Of a stretch of 64,000 nt of DNA, positions 16,900 through 26,316 are shown in pieces. This DNA is from Algoriphagus sp. (GTDB lineage: Bacteria > Bacteroidota > Bacteroidia > Cytophagales > Cyclobacteriaceae), in contig NZ_JAMWZB010000017.1 in assembly GCF_024305035.1 (NCBI RefSeq), positions 42,300-106,299 of the forward strand. The letters run 5' to 3'. The number at the start of each line of letters is the position of its first letter. The first letter of the stretch is position 1. The notes under the pieces were generated by a model. The model was given only the letters and a program-made list of their open reading frames with translations. It was not told where the DNA came from and did no database searches. The translations under genes and the position numbers were made by a program.

Positions 16900-18422
16900 T
16901 GGATTGAATAGAGGTCTAATCGACGCTGTTCAAGATTTCGTACGCTTCCTGCTTTTCGTTGCTTGGTCAACAAGTCCAAATCCACGTCTGCCACGATGGT
17001 AGTTTCGGCATTTTCTGAGGCCTGAGCTACGATCGAATCATGGGGAAAAGAGAAATCCGAAGGACTGTAAATTGCCGCCTGAGAATACTGAATATCCATA
17101 TTTTCGACTTTGGGAAGATTCCCTACCGATCCGGTAATGGCAACATAGCACTCATTTTCGATCGCCCGCGATTTGGCGCAGGTATTGACTCGAAGGAAAG
17201 CATTTTTTGTGTCGGTCCAAAAGGGAACAAATAAAATATCCATATCCTGCTCGGCGAGAATTCTGCCCAACTCCGGAAATTCAACATCGTAACAAATCAA
17301 AATCCCCACTCTACCGGCATCAGTTTCAAAAACGTGGATCCCATTCCCTCCCTGCAGTCCCCAATATGAGGCCTCATCAGGGGTAATGTGAAGCTTGTAT
17401 TGTTTTCCATGTGTTCCGTCTCTTCGGCAGAGGTAGGAAACATTTCTGAGCTTTTTCCCATCATACTCAGGCATGGATCCTGCGATGATATTCACATTGT
17501 AGGATACAGCCAAATCACTCATCCTACTGACGATTTCATCGGTGTAGTCGGCCAAATTACGGATTGCCTCCGAGGCATCCATATCGTTAAATTCAGCCAA
17601 AAGCGGCGCATTAAAAAACTCAGGGAGCAAGCAGAAATCTGATTTGTACCCGGATACGGTATCGACAAAAAACTCCACTTGCTGCATCAAATCATCCACA
17701 TTGGAGAAGCGTCGCATTTTCCACTGAACCAGTCCGAGACGAACGATGGATTTTTTGTTGCCAATGAGCTTTTCGTCCTTTTCGTAATAAATATTGATCC
17801 ATTCGAGCAAAGTGGCATAAGCTCTGGAATCCTTATCCTCGGGTAAATATTTGGTGATGACTTTTCTGACGTGAAATTCATTGGCCAACTGAAAAGAAAG
17901 AACCGGGTCAAAAACTTCCCTATTTTTCACCAAATCAATGTATTTTCTGGGAGTCATTTCCTCGGCATAATTGGCATAGCCCGGAATCCTGCCACCGGCA
18001 ATAATGGAACGCAAATTTAGATTTTCACAGAGTTCCTTTCGGGAATCATACAATCGCCTTCCCAGCCGCATCCCCCGGTATTCCTGATGTACAAACACAT
18101 CGGTTCCATAGAGTGTGTCCCCTTCCGGGTCGTGGGTATCGAATTTTCCATACCCCGTGATTTGATCATAGGTATGGTTATCCCCGAATTTGGCATAGTC
18201 CACAATAATACTGAAAGCCGCCGCAACGACCTTTCCATTATCCTCAATACAAATCTGTCCTTCGGGAAATGCCTTAATTTGATTTTTCAGTTCTTGCCTA
18301 GTCCATGCCATCCCTTTGTCTTGATAAATAGACATCATGATTTCACGGATATCTTCATAATCTCCCGGCTTGATATTTCGGAGTTTGAGACGATGCTCTA
18401 ATTCTTCTCTTTTCTGACTCAT
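16881..18422 (-). CDS. GNAT acetyltransferase-carbon-nitrogen hydrolase fusion
   Basis: The protein has 513 residues in two domains. Residues 1-200 form a GNAT acetyltransferase (TDVFVHQEYRGMRLGRRLY is the acetyl-CoA-binding motif). Residues about 225-510 form a nitrilase-superfamily amidase with the Glu-Lys-Cys triad in LPEFFNAP, YKLHITPDE and GILICYDVEFPE. The fused family is widespread but its substrate is unknown. It overlaps kdsC by 19 bp. A TAATTTTG promoter element lies just before the ATG at 18422, so it probably heads the operon that also encodes KdsC, KdsA and the L,D-transpeptidase. Confidence 0.92.
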   Translation of the reverse strand: MSQKREELEHRLKLRNIKPGDYEDIREIMMSIYQDKGMAWTRQELKNQIKAFPEGQICIEDNGKVVAAAFSIIVDYAKFGDNHTYDQITGYGKFDTHDPEGDTLYGTDVFVHQEYRGMRLGRRLYDSRKELCENLNLRSIIAGGRIPGYANYAEEMTPRKYIDLVKNREVFDPVLSFQLANEFHVRKVITKYLPEDKDSRAYATLLEWINIYYEKDEKLIGNKKSIVRLGLVQWKMRRFSNVDDLMQQVEFFVDTVSGYKSDFCLLPEFFNAPLLAEFNDMDASEAIRNLADYTDEIVSRMSDLAVSYNVNIIAGSMPEYDGKKLRNVSYLCRRDGTHGKQYKLHITPDEASYWGLQGGNGIHVFETDAGRVGILICYDVEFPELGRILAEQDMDILFVPFWTDTKNAFLRVNTCAKSRAIENECYVAITGSVGNLPKVENMDIQYSQAAIYSPSDFSFPHDSIVAQASENAETTIVADVDLDLLTKQRKAGSVRNLEQRRLDLYSIQWKQKK

Positions 18423-18426
18423 TTCA

Positions 18427-18434
18427 CAAAATTA
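18427..18434 (-). promoter_or_regulatory. -7 element TAATTTTG before the GNAT-nitrilase gene
   Basis: On the minus strand TAATTTTG lies 4 bases before the ATG at 18422, with TTTG about 21 bp upstream. The expected start of transcription falls at or beside the start codon, as for guaA. Confidence 0.4.
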
Positions 18435-18589
18435 ACTAAATTCAATCAAAAATTTCAAAAGTGATAGTTCTAGCTCCAGTAAACAGAATAATCTACCGAA
18501 TACCAAAACTTTTTGAAACCTGATGGGTTGAGGCTTTGCTTTTTTAAGTATAATTAAGTTCAAATTACGCTAATGTCCTGCGATATTTC

Positions 18590-19492
18590 ATGCAAAACGA
18601 TTCAATAAATAATTCAAGCGACAATTCTTTTAATTTAATTTCTTGGCTGGAAGAAGTCATGAATTTGAGCTTGTTTCATCTTGGTGATTCTCATCTAACA
18701 CTAGGCCTTTTGCTGGCCTTAATTTTCTCTTTTGCTGCCTTATTTATTGTTTCGGAGTGGATCAGAAAGTTACTCGTCGATCGAATTCTTGCCCGCTACC
18801 AATTGGCCTTAGGCACCAAACAGTCTATTGGCACCATGGTCAAATACCTGCTGATCATTATTGGTGTTTTTACCATTTTGCAGACGAATGGAATCGACCT
18901 CAGTGCTTTGGGAGTTTTGGCAGGAGCTATTGGTGTGGGTATTGGTTTTGGTCTTCAGAATATCACCAACAATTTCATTAGTGGCTTGATCATCTTATTT
19001 GAGCAACCCATCAAAGTCGGAGACCGAATTGAAGTTGGAGACGTTACCGGCGATGTGATCAAAATATCAGCTCGGGCCACCATGGTAGTGACTAATGACA
19101 ATATCACGATAATTGTCCCAAATAGTCAGTTTATTGATTCGCAAGTGATCAATTGGTCACACAGTGATCGGATGGTTCGGTTTAATTTTCCGGTGGGAGT
19201 TTCCTACAAAGAAGATCCTCAAAAGGTAAAAAGGATTTTGCTTCAGGTCGCAAAAGATAATCCAGGAGTTTTGGAAAAGCCTGAAACCGACGTACTATTC
19301 GAAGATTATGGGGATAGTAGTATTAATTTCAACCTGAGAATTTGGACTTCCGAATACATTAACAAACCGAAAGTACTCAAAAGCCAGCTCTATTACGAAA
19401 TTTTTAAGAAATTTGGAGAAGAGGGGATCGAAATTCCTTTTCCTCAGCGAGATCTCCATCTTCGCTCAGGATTTGAAAATTTAAAGAATTAA
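18590..19492 (+). CDS. MscS-family small-conductance mechanosensitive channel
   Basis: The 300-residue inner-membrane protein has three predicted transmembrane segments. The third is the glycine- and alanine-rich pore helix (GVLAGAIGVGIGFGLQNITNNFISG, about 105-130), followed by the MscS beta domain (VGDRIEVGDVTGDV, VPNSQFIDSQVINW) and a cytoplasmic C-terminus. It should open under membrane tension to release osmolytes. The gene is transcribed alone, divergent from the GNAT-nitrilase operon, with a 48-bp gap to the next gene. Confidence 0.95.
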   Translation: MQNDSINNSSDNSFNLISWLEEVMNLSLFHLGDSHLTLGLLLALIFSFAALFIVSEWIRKLLVDRILARYQLALGTKQSIGTMVKYLLIIIGVFTILQTNGIDLSALGVLAGAIGVGIGFGLQNITNNFISGLIILFEQPIKVGDRIEVGDVTGDVIKISARATMVVTNDNITIIVPNSQFIDSQVINWSHSDRMVRFNFPVGVSYKEDPQKVKRILLQVAKDNPGVLEKPETDVLFEDYGDSSINFNLRIWTSEYINKPKVLKSQLYYEIFKKFGEEGIEIPFPQRDLHLRSGFENLKN

Positions 19493-19539
19493 GTTAATTT
19501 TCGCCAATAACCGCTAGCTGCCTTCTTGACAGCCTGAAA

Positions 19540-20463
19540 ATGAAAAAGTTACTCCTCATATTCTTTGTTTTTTTAAGCTTAGAAACTTTCTCCCAAAGCT
19601 TCTATCGCTACCGCTTTGAGGAGCCTTGGTCATTTTCAGCCAGCTTAGGTCCCACCCAATATTTTGGGGAGCTTTATTCCTTTTGGAAATACAATGAAGG
19701 GGTTCAACCCGACTGGAATGCAAATATCGCGTTCCATTACACCTTTGGCACCCACCTGAGAGCACGGGGAGAGTTTTCCTATTACAAAATGTCAGGACAG
19801 GACCCTCCTTCCGATCCGAGAGCTTATCGAACTCCGAGAGATTTGCACTTCCGGGCTAAAAACTGGGAGATGACAGGTATTATCGAGTATTATTGGCATC
19901 CCGTCAAAGTTCCCAATATCCACCGCCCCCTTTGGAATCCCTATATTTTCTTCGGCATTGGCATGTCCACCAATAATCCGGAAGCCCAACTCGATGGGGT
20001 ATGGCGAGACTTACGCCCCCTTCAACTCGAAAACAATCCCTATGAACGCTACATCACGGTTTTTCCCATGGGACTGGGTTTTAAATACAAGCTCAATGTG
20101 TACATGGACTTGATCTTTGAAGGGAATTATCGCTTTACCCTGACCGACTACATGGATGATATTTCGGCTTACAATGTCAATGAGTTCTACCTAGACTTGG
20201 TTGATGATTACGTGACGGGTAATAATCCTGATCGACTCAGGCTGGCTATCCGAAACCCTAGTTTTCTCGATGACAATGGCATGCCTGATGTAGACAAAAT
20301 CCTACGAAATAACGGTCGGGTTCGCCGAGGTTCAGGTCTTCGTCACCGATACGATGGATACATGACGGTGAATGTAGGCTTGGAAATTCACTTCTCCCGA
20401 GATATTTTCCAAAACTGGATCTTCAGAAACAGGATTTACGAAAAGCGATTCCGATTCTGGTAA
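19540..20463 (+). CDS. DUF6089/PorG-type outer-membrane beta-barrel protein
   Basis: This 307-residue protein has a signal peptide (residues 1-18) and a beta-barrel pattern beginning SFSASLGPTQYFGEL, which is characteristic of the DUF6089/PorG family. PorG-type proteins are outer-membrane barrels associated in Bacteroidota with type IX secretion. About 130 residues in the middle (120-250) are polar with an insertion rich in Asp and Asn. The gene may be cotranscribed with mscS; there is no clear terminator between them. It could also be a generic barrel unrelated to secretion. Confidence 0.7.
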   Translation: MKKLLLIFFVFLSLETFSQSFYRYRFEEPWSFSASLGPTQYFGELYSFWKYNEGVQPDWNANIAFHYTFGTHLRARGEFSYYKMSGQDPPSDPRAYRTPRDLHFRAKNWEMTGIIEYYWHPVKVPNIHRPLWNPYIFFGIGMSTNNPEAQLDGVWRDLRPLQLENNPYERYITVFPMGLGFKYKLNVYMDLIFEGNYRFTLTDYMDDISAYNVNEFYLDLVDDYVTGNNPDRLRLAIRNPSFLDDNGMPDVDKILRNNGRVRRGSGLRHRYDGYMTVNVGLEIHFSRDIFQNWIFRNRIYEKRFRFW

Positions 20464-20528
20464 TTTTTTATCCGAGGCAAAAAACTTAATTTTCTACCCT
20501 TGAGCCTTTCTAAGAACTAGGGAAAAAA

Positions 20529-22193
20529 ATGGAAAATTTTAATTATTGGGAGTTTTTGGCGGGCTTGGGGATCTTTTTGTTAGGCATGAGCCAAATGGAA
20601 GGGGGTATTCAGGTACTCGCAGGAAAATCTTTCCGCCAACTTCTTCAAAAATTTACCAATAAACCCTGGAAAGGAATTGTGGTGGGAACCGGGATCACCG
20701 CATTACTCCAGAGCAGTTCCTTGGTCACCTTACTCGTTCTGGCTTTTTTAGGAGCAGGGGTACTCAGCTTACATCATGCCCTCGGGGTGATTTTGGGAGC
20801 TAATTTAGGCACTACCCTAACCGGCTGGATCGTCGCTACGGTTGGATTTAAGCTCAGCATAGAAGCCATGGCCTTTCCTTTTATCGGCTTAGGCTCCCTA
20901 CTTTTCATCTTTTTTTCACCAAGGCCGCTAGTCAAAAATACGGGACTTCTGATTTTGGGTCTGGGCTTTCTTTTTTTGGGGATCGAATGGATGAAAGGAT
21001 CTATTGAAACGATAGCCGATCAGGTGGATCTTGCTCAGTTAAGTTCAATCGGGACGTTTGCCTTTCTGCTTTTCGGCCTGATAATTACTGCCTTGATCCA
21101 ATCCAGTTCGGCGACCTTAGTCATTTTGCTCACCGCCTTACATGCTCAAGTAATCGGATTGGAACAGGCAGCAGCAGCTACCATTGGAGCCAATATCGGA
21201 ACTACCCTTACGGTCATTCTGGGTGCCTTGACCGGCACCCCAGATAAAAAACGACTGGCCCTAGTCCATACCCTTTTTAATGTGATATCCGGACTCCTCG
21301 TTTTTATAGTTCTTGATCAAATCATCGATGGGATCCTCAGCCAATCTATCGCAAAAGATCCCATGATTTCGTTGGTCCTGTTTAACACCTTGCTCAACCT
21401 TTTTGGGATTCTTCTTTTTTACCCTTTTCTTTCGTTGTTAGAAAGTTGGGTGCAGCGGAGATTTCAAGAACAAAAACACTACGCCACCCGGTATATTCAA
21501 AATGTGGATATTGCCGTACCCGAGGCTGCCATCAGGGCACTCGAAAATGAACTCGATCAAGTTTATGAAAAAACAAAACTGTACATCCAATTAAGTTTAG
21601 GCTTGACAAATGAGCCACAGAATCAAGGTTTTTGGGAGAAAGTACTCGAAAAACCTTTTGAAAAAATCAGTCTTTACAATCAGCTCAAAGAGATCGAGGA
21701 CGAAATGATCGCCTACCATATCAAACTTCATTCTTCCACCCTTAGTGAACCAGTGGCCAAACAATTGACCGCTATCATGCTGTCTTTACGATTAATGATA
21801 TTTGCTGCCAAGGACTTTAAGGACATCAATCATAATCTGATCGAGCTTCAAAACGCCACCCGGAATTTACCCAAAAACTTCCTGAAAAAAGTCCAGCAAA
21901 AAACACAGGATACCCTTCAAAAAATTGAGGATATTACCAACCCACCCCGGGTAATCCTCAAAATCCCGGATTGGCTGGAAGCTTTGGAATCAGAATCGGA
22001 TACGCTGATTGAAGAATTCTACCAAGAAGCCAAAAAACACAAGACCGATATTCCTTTTTCCACCTTGACCAATGTCACCAAAGAGTTTTCGCGGGGTTTA
22101 TATCATTTGGGTGCTGCCATTTTACATAAGCAGCACCCCATCAACGAAGTTTTGGATGATCAACAACTCCCTCACTATTCTAAACCGATTTAA
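20529..22193 (+). CDS. Na/Pi cotransporter family protein with PhoU-like C-terminus
   Basis: The protein has 554 residues. Its first 310 form two inverted hydrophobic repeats, each with the QSSS signature (LLQSSSLVTLL and LIQSSSATLVI) of the PF02690 Na/phosphate cotransporters, plus two GANLGTTLT/GANIGTTLT segments. Residues 330-540 are a cytoplasmic helical region resembling PhoU. It probably imports phosphate with sodium at the inner membrane, the PhoU-like part being regulatory. The stop codon overlaps the convergent universal-stress gene by 4 bp (22190-22193). Confidence 0.94.
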   Translation: MENFNYWEFLAGLGIFLLGMSQMEGGIQVLAGKSFRQLLQKFTNKPWKGIVVGTGITALLQSSSLVTLLVLAFLGAGVLSLHHALGVILGANLGTTLTGWIVATVGFKLSIEAMAFPFIGLGSLLFIFFSPRPLVKNTGLLILGLGFLFLGIEWMKGSIETIADQVDLAQLSSIGTFAFLLFGLIITALIQSSSATLVILLTALHAQVIGLEQAAAATIGANIGTTLTVILGALTGTPDKKRLALVHTLFNVISGLLVFIVLDQIIDGILSQSIAKDPMISLVLFNTLLNLFGILLFYPFLSLLESWVQRRFQEQKHYATRYIQNVDIAVPEAAIRALENELDQVYEKTKLYIQLSLGLTNEPQNQGFWEKVLEKPFEKISLYNQLKEIEDEMIAYHIKLHSSTLSEPVAKQLTAIMLSLRLMIFAAKDFKDINHNLIELQNATRNLPKNFLKKVQQKTQDTLQKIEDITNPPRVILKIPDWLEALESESDTLIEEFYQEAKKHKTDIPFSTLTNVTKEFSRGLYHLGAAILHKQHPINEVLDDQQLPHYSKPI

Positions 22194-23014
22194 ACCTTAA
22201 CACTCAATACGCCTACTTCTCCTTTAAAGAGCACCGTTTCGGTAGTACTGATCAGATAGGAAGGACTTTTTTCATGGTTGCCGGTGACCACAGCCAGCCA
22301 TTTGATGCCCATTTCTTCACAGAATGAAATGATTCCCTTTTCAGCCTCTGAGTCATTGTAGGTATGTTGATGAAAAACGATTTCTTCATTTCCGGATTGA
22401 AATCGGTCCATTCCTTCTTTAATTTCAGCAGATGAAGTGAATTTTGCAGGAGTATTGACAAATACCAGGTGAACGCTGGACTTGAATGTTTTGACCAAAG
22501 GTTTGATTTTATCAAAGGCAACCTTTGCACCCGGATGGAAAGTGGAAGCAAAAGCCAATTTTCTGAAATCATTTCCATCTAGGGCTTCTTTTACGGTCAA
22601 AACCGGAACTTTGGATTTGCGAAGTACTTTTTGAATCGTTGAACCGATAAATTTACCCGGAGTGTAGCCTTTTCCATAAGCCCCCATCACGATCAGATCA
22701 GCCAGATGTTCATCGGCCACCCTGAGAATTAATTCATAGGGTACCCCTATCCGGATATCTTGAAGGATAGCTGCTTTGGCAGGAGCTACCTCTTGGATAT
22801 ACTCCGGCAATATCCGTTCAGCCTCCTCTTTCTGCTCCCAAAGCTCCTTATATTTTTGCTTGGCAGCATTCGATAGCTTGTCAAAGTCAATCTCCGAAGG
22901 GATGACCGTGACACAGATGATTTTTGCGCCTGATTTGCTGCTTATTTTTTGTGCTGTTTTTAATGCTGCAAGTGAATAAGGCGAAAAGTCGAAGGGAACA
23001 ACGATAGTTTTCAT
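22190..23014 (-). CDS. Tandem-domain universal stress protein
   Basis: The 274-residue protein from ATG 23014 (MKTIVVPFDFS) contains two UspA domains. The first has VMGAYGKGYTPGKFIGSTIQKVL, the GxGx9GS/T ATP-binding pattern (about residues 118-140); the second is weaker and lacks that motif (WLAVVTGNHEKSP). Family members bind ATP or other nucleotides in stress responses. An in-frame start nine codons upstream (23041) looks non-native. The gene is convergent with the Na/Pi cotransporter and overlaps its stop. Confidence 0.93.
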   Translation of the reverse strand: MKTIVVPFDFSPYSLAALKTAQKISSKSGAKIICVTVIPSEIDFDKLSNAAKQKYKELWEQKEEAERILPEYIQEVAPAKAAILQDIRIGVPYELILRVADEHLADLIVMGAYGKGYTPGKFIGSTIQKVLRKSKVPVLTVKEALDGNDFRKLAFASTFHPGAKVAFDKIKPLVKTFKSSVHLVFVNTPAKFTSSAEIKEGMDRFQSGNEEIVFHQHTYNDSEAEKGIISFCEEMGIKWLAVVTGNHEKSPSYLISTTETVLFKGEVGVLSVKV

Positions 23015-23291
23015 GGCAGGGGTCAGTTTGATTCTGTACAAATCTCAAAAAAATCCAAGTCCATTACCGTGAGGGATATCACCGAATAAACTGATATAAA
23101 TCAGCTATGAAACTAATTGATTTTCAACTTAATGAACTAAATCAAAAAGGTCCATTGTCCGTTTTGTAGCGCTTAGAATTTAAAAAAAGCGTCCACCTCC
23201 AAATAAAATTTGCTTTAAAAGCCATCTTAACTAGTAAGAAAAGTGGAAATTGCAAAGCAATCTGAAGTAACCAGAATTTATCAATTCAATC

Positions 23292-23942
23292 ATGCGATCC
23301 AAGGTGACAATAAGTGTTTTGATGGCGGTATATAATACGCCATTTGAATGGGTAAAAAGGGCGCTTGACTCAGTGATGGTCCAAGATTTTAAGGACTTCG
23401 AACTTTTGGTGATTGATGATGGAAGCAATCTGGGCTTGAGCCAACAGATTATTGGATACTGTGAAGCCCATGAAGAAAAAATCAGCTATATCCGCTGTAA
23501 AAATGTCGGACAATCCATAGCTGTAAACCGGGCTGTTCATTTTGCCCAGGGAGAATACATTACCATCATCGATTCGGATGATGAATATAAGCCAAATCAC
23601 CTCTCGGCTTGTTTCAAAGAGATGACCCATGCAGATTTGATTTCCTCACTCACCGAAACAGTCGTTTCCAGCTTGGAAGATTATTTTGTAGCAGATAAAC
23701 ACGATCTGAAAAAGAATATCCATGTGGATGATTGTATCCTTTTTGCTACGCTTTTTGGAAAAAAGGAGGTCTTCAAGAGTATCCATTTTGAAAATCGCTA
23801 TTCTGCCGATTCGTTTTTTTATGAAAATGCATCAAAAAAATATCGGGTTAAAAAATTAGAGAGCCGTACCTACATTTACTATCGAAATATTCCGGACAGC
23901 ATCACGGCACGAAGCAAACAAACCCGATTACCTAACCCCTAA
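23292..23942 (+). CDS. Family 2 glycosyltransferase
   Basis: The 216-residue protein is a GT-A-type glycosyltransferase: VTISVLMAVYNTPFEWV at the N-terminus, DDGSN at about 49-53, and IIDSDDEYKPNH (the DxD metal site) at about 94-105. It is short and lacks membrane segments; the C-terminal acceptor domain is abbreviated (ends about 110 residues after DxD). The acceptor is unknown. It is separated by 4 bp from the next, also sugar-transferase-like, gene, so both probably act on the same glycan. Confidence 0.9.
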   Translation: MRSKVTISVLMAVYNTPFEWVKRALDSVMVQDFKDFELLVIDDGSNLGLSQQIIGYCEAHEEKISYIRCKNVGQSIAVNRAVHFAQGEYITIIDSDDEYKPNHLSACFKEMTHADLISSLTETVVSSLEDYFVADKHDLKKNIHVDDCILFATLFGKKEVFKSIHFENRYSADSFFYENASKKYRVKKLESRTYIYYRNIPDSITARSKQTRLPNP

Positions 23943-23946
23943 ACTT

Positions 23947-24696
23947 ATGGCTGACTTTAGGGGGGATATAATTTGTGCTTCGCTATTTACGGGAAATTAC
24001 GATGTCAATCGAAGCGAATTGCTAGCTGGAGACAATTTTCAACTGATCGAAAAGTGGTGCAGCTCCATTCAATCCCTGGGTTTAAAAGGTGTGGTGTTTC
24101 ATAATTCCTTTTCAGAAAAAACAATCCGTAGCAACCAAGTGAATGGGATCGAATTTGTAGCGGTGGATTTCAACACTCCCCTCAGTGCAAATGCCTATCG
24201 ATACCTGGTATATAATGAGTTTTTGAAAAAACACCGACCCCACCTTGATCACGTGTTTTTTACGGATATTGCAGACGTTGAAGTCGCCAAAAACCCGTTT
24301 GAGGACCCCTTTTTCAAGGAAAATTCAAATGCTATTTTCTGCGGGGATGAGGAGGAAATTCTAGATAATCCATGGATGAATGAGCACAGTATGCATCTTC
24401 GACATCTCATCGCAGAGTTCAGCGATTTTGAGGAAAGAAACAAAAATCAAAAGTTGCTGAATTGTGGCGTATTCGGAGGGAAAACGGCTGTGATTTTCAA
24501 ACTAGTGCAGGAACTGAGCCGGATTCATAGCACCTATACTATCCACAATAAAACCCCCTACACCCTGGATATGGGCGCCTTCAATTTTGTGATGCGAACC
24601 CAATTTAACACCCAACTCATCCATGGATTTCCAGTCAATACCCGATTCAAATTTTATGAATCAACCCGCCAGGATTGCTGGTTTAGACACAAATAG
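23947..24696 (+). CDS. Putative GT-A-fold glycosyltransferase-like protein
   Basis: The 249-residue protein has no signal peptide. The segment VFFTDIADVEVAKNPFED (about 100-117) resembles the aspartate-rich donor-binding motif TDxxDV in several uncharacterised glycosyltransferases. NCGVFGGKTAVIFKL (about 177-191) and TLDMGAFNFVM (about 209-219) follow the order of such families. It starts 4 bp after the family 2 glycosyltransferase gene and is presumably coexpressed. The exact family is not recognised; the function is inferred from the motif and context. Confidence 0.65.
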   Translation: MADFRGDIICASLFTGNYDVNRSELLAGDNFQLIEKWCSSIQSLGLKGVVFHNSFSEKTIRSNQVNGIEFVAVDFNTPLSANAYRYLVYNEFLKKHRPHLDHVFFTDIADVEVAKNPFEDPFFKENSNAIFCGDEEEILDNPWMNEHSMHLRHLIAEFSDFEERNKNQKLLNCGVFGGKTAVIFKLVQELSRIHSTYTIHNKTPYTLDMGAFNFVMRTQFNTQLIHGFPVNTRFKFYESTRQDCWFRHK

Positions 24697-24750
24697 CTGA
24701 ATTACTTGGAACTAAAGATCCTTAGACGGCCATCGCATCTAAGCGGAAAT

Positions 24751-25212
24751 TCAAACAGAGAGAACCATCTTCAAATTGCAGCGACAGTATTTTCCTGGCT
24801 CGGGGACTTCATCTTGGAACCCCAGCTTTCGGTAAATCTTCAAAGCCGCTTCAAGTTTAGTATGGGTATAGAGCTCCACCTTTTGGGCTCCCAATTCCTT
24901 TGCTTTTTCCAAAATCGCTTTTCCCAAAAGCAGCCCGACCCCCTTTCCCTGAGCTGATTTTTTCACCCCCATCTTAATCAACTCATAGGTTTGATCCTCA
25001 ACTTTAGCCAAGCCGATGGTACCCACAATTTCTCCCTCCCAGTCCGCAAAAAGGATATGTCCACCTCGATCCAAAATCGTAGCTTGAGGGTTTTCCAATT
25101 GGGCGATATCAAACGGCTCGAGGGAAAAGAACTCCTCAACCCATTCTTGATTAATGGTTTTGAATTCGTCTTGAAGTTCTTCTCGATAGGGAATGATTTT
25201 GATTGTAGACAT
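24751..25212 (-). CDS. GNAT-family N-acetyltransferase
   Basis: The 153-residue protein shows the acetyl-CoA-binding motif of GNAT enzymes: MGVKKSAQGKGVGLLLGKAIL (about 82-102) contains Q-G-K-G-V-G. The LYTHTKLEAALKIYRKLGF segment near the C-terminus is the conserved motif B region. The substrate is unknown. It is a single gene on the minus strand, tail to tail with the glycosyltransferase pair and divergent from the RidA gene 70 bp away. Confidence 0.92.
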   Translation of the reverse strand: MSTIKIIPYREELQDEFKTINQEWVEEFFSLEPFDIAQLENPQATILDRGGHILFADWEGEIVGTIGLAKVEDQTYELIKMGVKKSAQGKGVGLLLGKAILEKAKELGAQKVELYTHTKLEAALKIYRKLGFQDEVPEPGKYCRCNLKMVLSV

Positions 25213-25282
25213 AATTTTGAAAGGCTTGAGGAAGGGGAAAGGAAAATTTCTGCTAGATTAGTTTACCTAAAGCAAAAATCCA

Positions 25283-25792
25283 ATGAAGAAATGTATTTTA
25301 ATCGCACTGCTCCTTTTTGGTTCCTCTCAGGTTAGCCAGGCACAAAGTCCAGAAGAAAAAATAAAAGAGCTGGGCCTGGAATTACCCGAAGTCAGTCAGC
25401 CCATGGCCAATTATGTCAAGTGGAAGCAGGTAGGAAACCTACTTTACCTCGCTGGAAATGGTCCAGATGTTTTTGGTAAAGTCGGTGCAGATCTCACTAC
25501 TGAAGAGGGCTATCAAGCTGCTCGGGAAACCGGGCTGGAAATCATCGCCGTGCTCCAGGCTGCGACCGGAGATTTAAGCCGGATCAAGCAATTCGTCAAA
25601 GTACTGGGAATGGTCAATTCCGCCCCGGATTTTACTGGACACCCCGCAGTAATCAATGGGTTTTCGGACTTGATGGTAGCCGTATTTGGGCAAAAGGGAA
25701 AACATGCCCGCTCAGCGGTGGGAGTGGCCGCTTTGCCCAATAATATAGCCGTAGAGATAGAGGTGATTGTGGAATTGGAGGACGAAAAATGA
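25283..25792 (+). CDS. Secreted RidA/YjgF-family protein
   Basis: The 169-residue protein has a signal peptide (residues 1-20, ending SQAQ) followed by a RidA/YjgF/UK114 domain. VKWKQVGNLLYLAGNGPD, TGHPAVINGFSDL and ARSAVGVAALPNN cover the conserved trimer core, and the last of these holds the arginine that binds the enamine or imine carboxylate. Cytoplasmic RidA deaminates 2-aminoacrylate; an exported version is unusual and its role is unknown. Its stop codon overlaps the start of the next gene by 4 bp. Confidence 0.9.
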   Translation: MKKCILIALLLFGSSQVSQAQSPEEKIKELGLELPEVSQPMANYVKWKQVGNLLYLAGNGPDVFGKVGADLTTEEGYQAARETGLEIIAVLQAATGDLSRIKQFVKVLGMVNSAPDFTGHPAVINGFSDLMVAVFGQKGKHARSAVGVAALPNNIAVEIEVIVELEDEK

Positions 25793-26316
25793 GTAGGGTA
25801 TTCTTTCTTTTGATTTGGCTTCCTGCACTCTTCATGGTTCCAAATAAAAAGACTTTCCTAAGCGAATACATGTATGTGGATGGCTTGGCATTTCGACAGC
25901 AGGGACTCAAAACTATCTTTGAAAAATATGGACCCATCAAAAAAAGTCCCATCAATTATGAATGTGGTTTCCATTCCAATGAAGAACAGGGAAAACTATT
26001 TTACCAATTAATTTATCCTCAAATTACTTGGATCGGAAGCTCTGAGGATGGTCGTTTTTTAGCTGAACGTATTATTTTCGATCCCGAAGGACAACTCAAA
26101 TGGGTCTATTTCCAAGAAGCAGAATTTACCGGGAAAAGCACCATGGTCGAAGTAGAAGAATTCATGGGCAAAAGAGCCCAACCCATTCAAATTCAAGGAC
26201 GGGATGAGGAAAAATTATTCAGTATTGGAGGGCGATTCACCTATAGTGATGATGGTTTTTTCTTTCTTTTTAGCCAAGGAAAACTGATCGAATTTCAGTA
26301 TTGGAGCCCTTGTTGA
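25789..26316 (+). CDS. Small secreted protein of unknown function
   Basis: The 175-residue protein begins with a hydrophobic segment (residues 1-17) that is probably a signal peptide. The remainder has no motif I recognise; SINYECGFHSNEEQGKLFYQ-like text and an Ile-Gly-Gly-Arg-Phe strand suggest a small mixed fold, and it has two cysteines, one near the C-terminal end (WSPC). It overlaps the secreted RidA gene by 4 bp, indicating translational coupling and a possible joint role outside the cytoplasm. Confidence 0.6.
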   Translation: MSRVFFLLIWLPALFMVPNKKTFLSEYMYVDGLAFRQQGLKTIFEKYGPIKKSPINYECGFHSNEEQGKLFYQLIYPQITWIGSSEDGRFLAERIIFDPEGQLKWVYFQEAEFTGKSTMVEVEEFMGKRAQPIQIQGRDEEKLFSIGGRFTYSDDGFFFLFSQGKLIEFQYWSPC

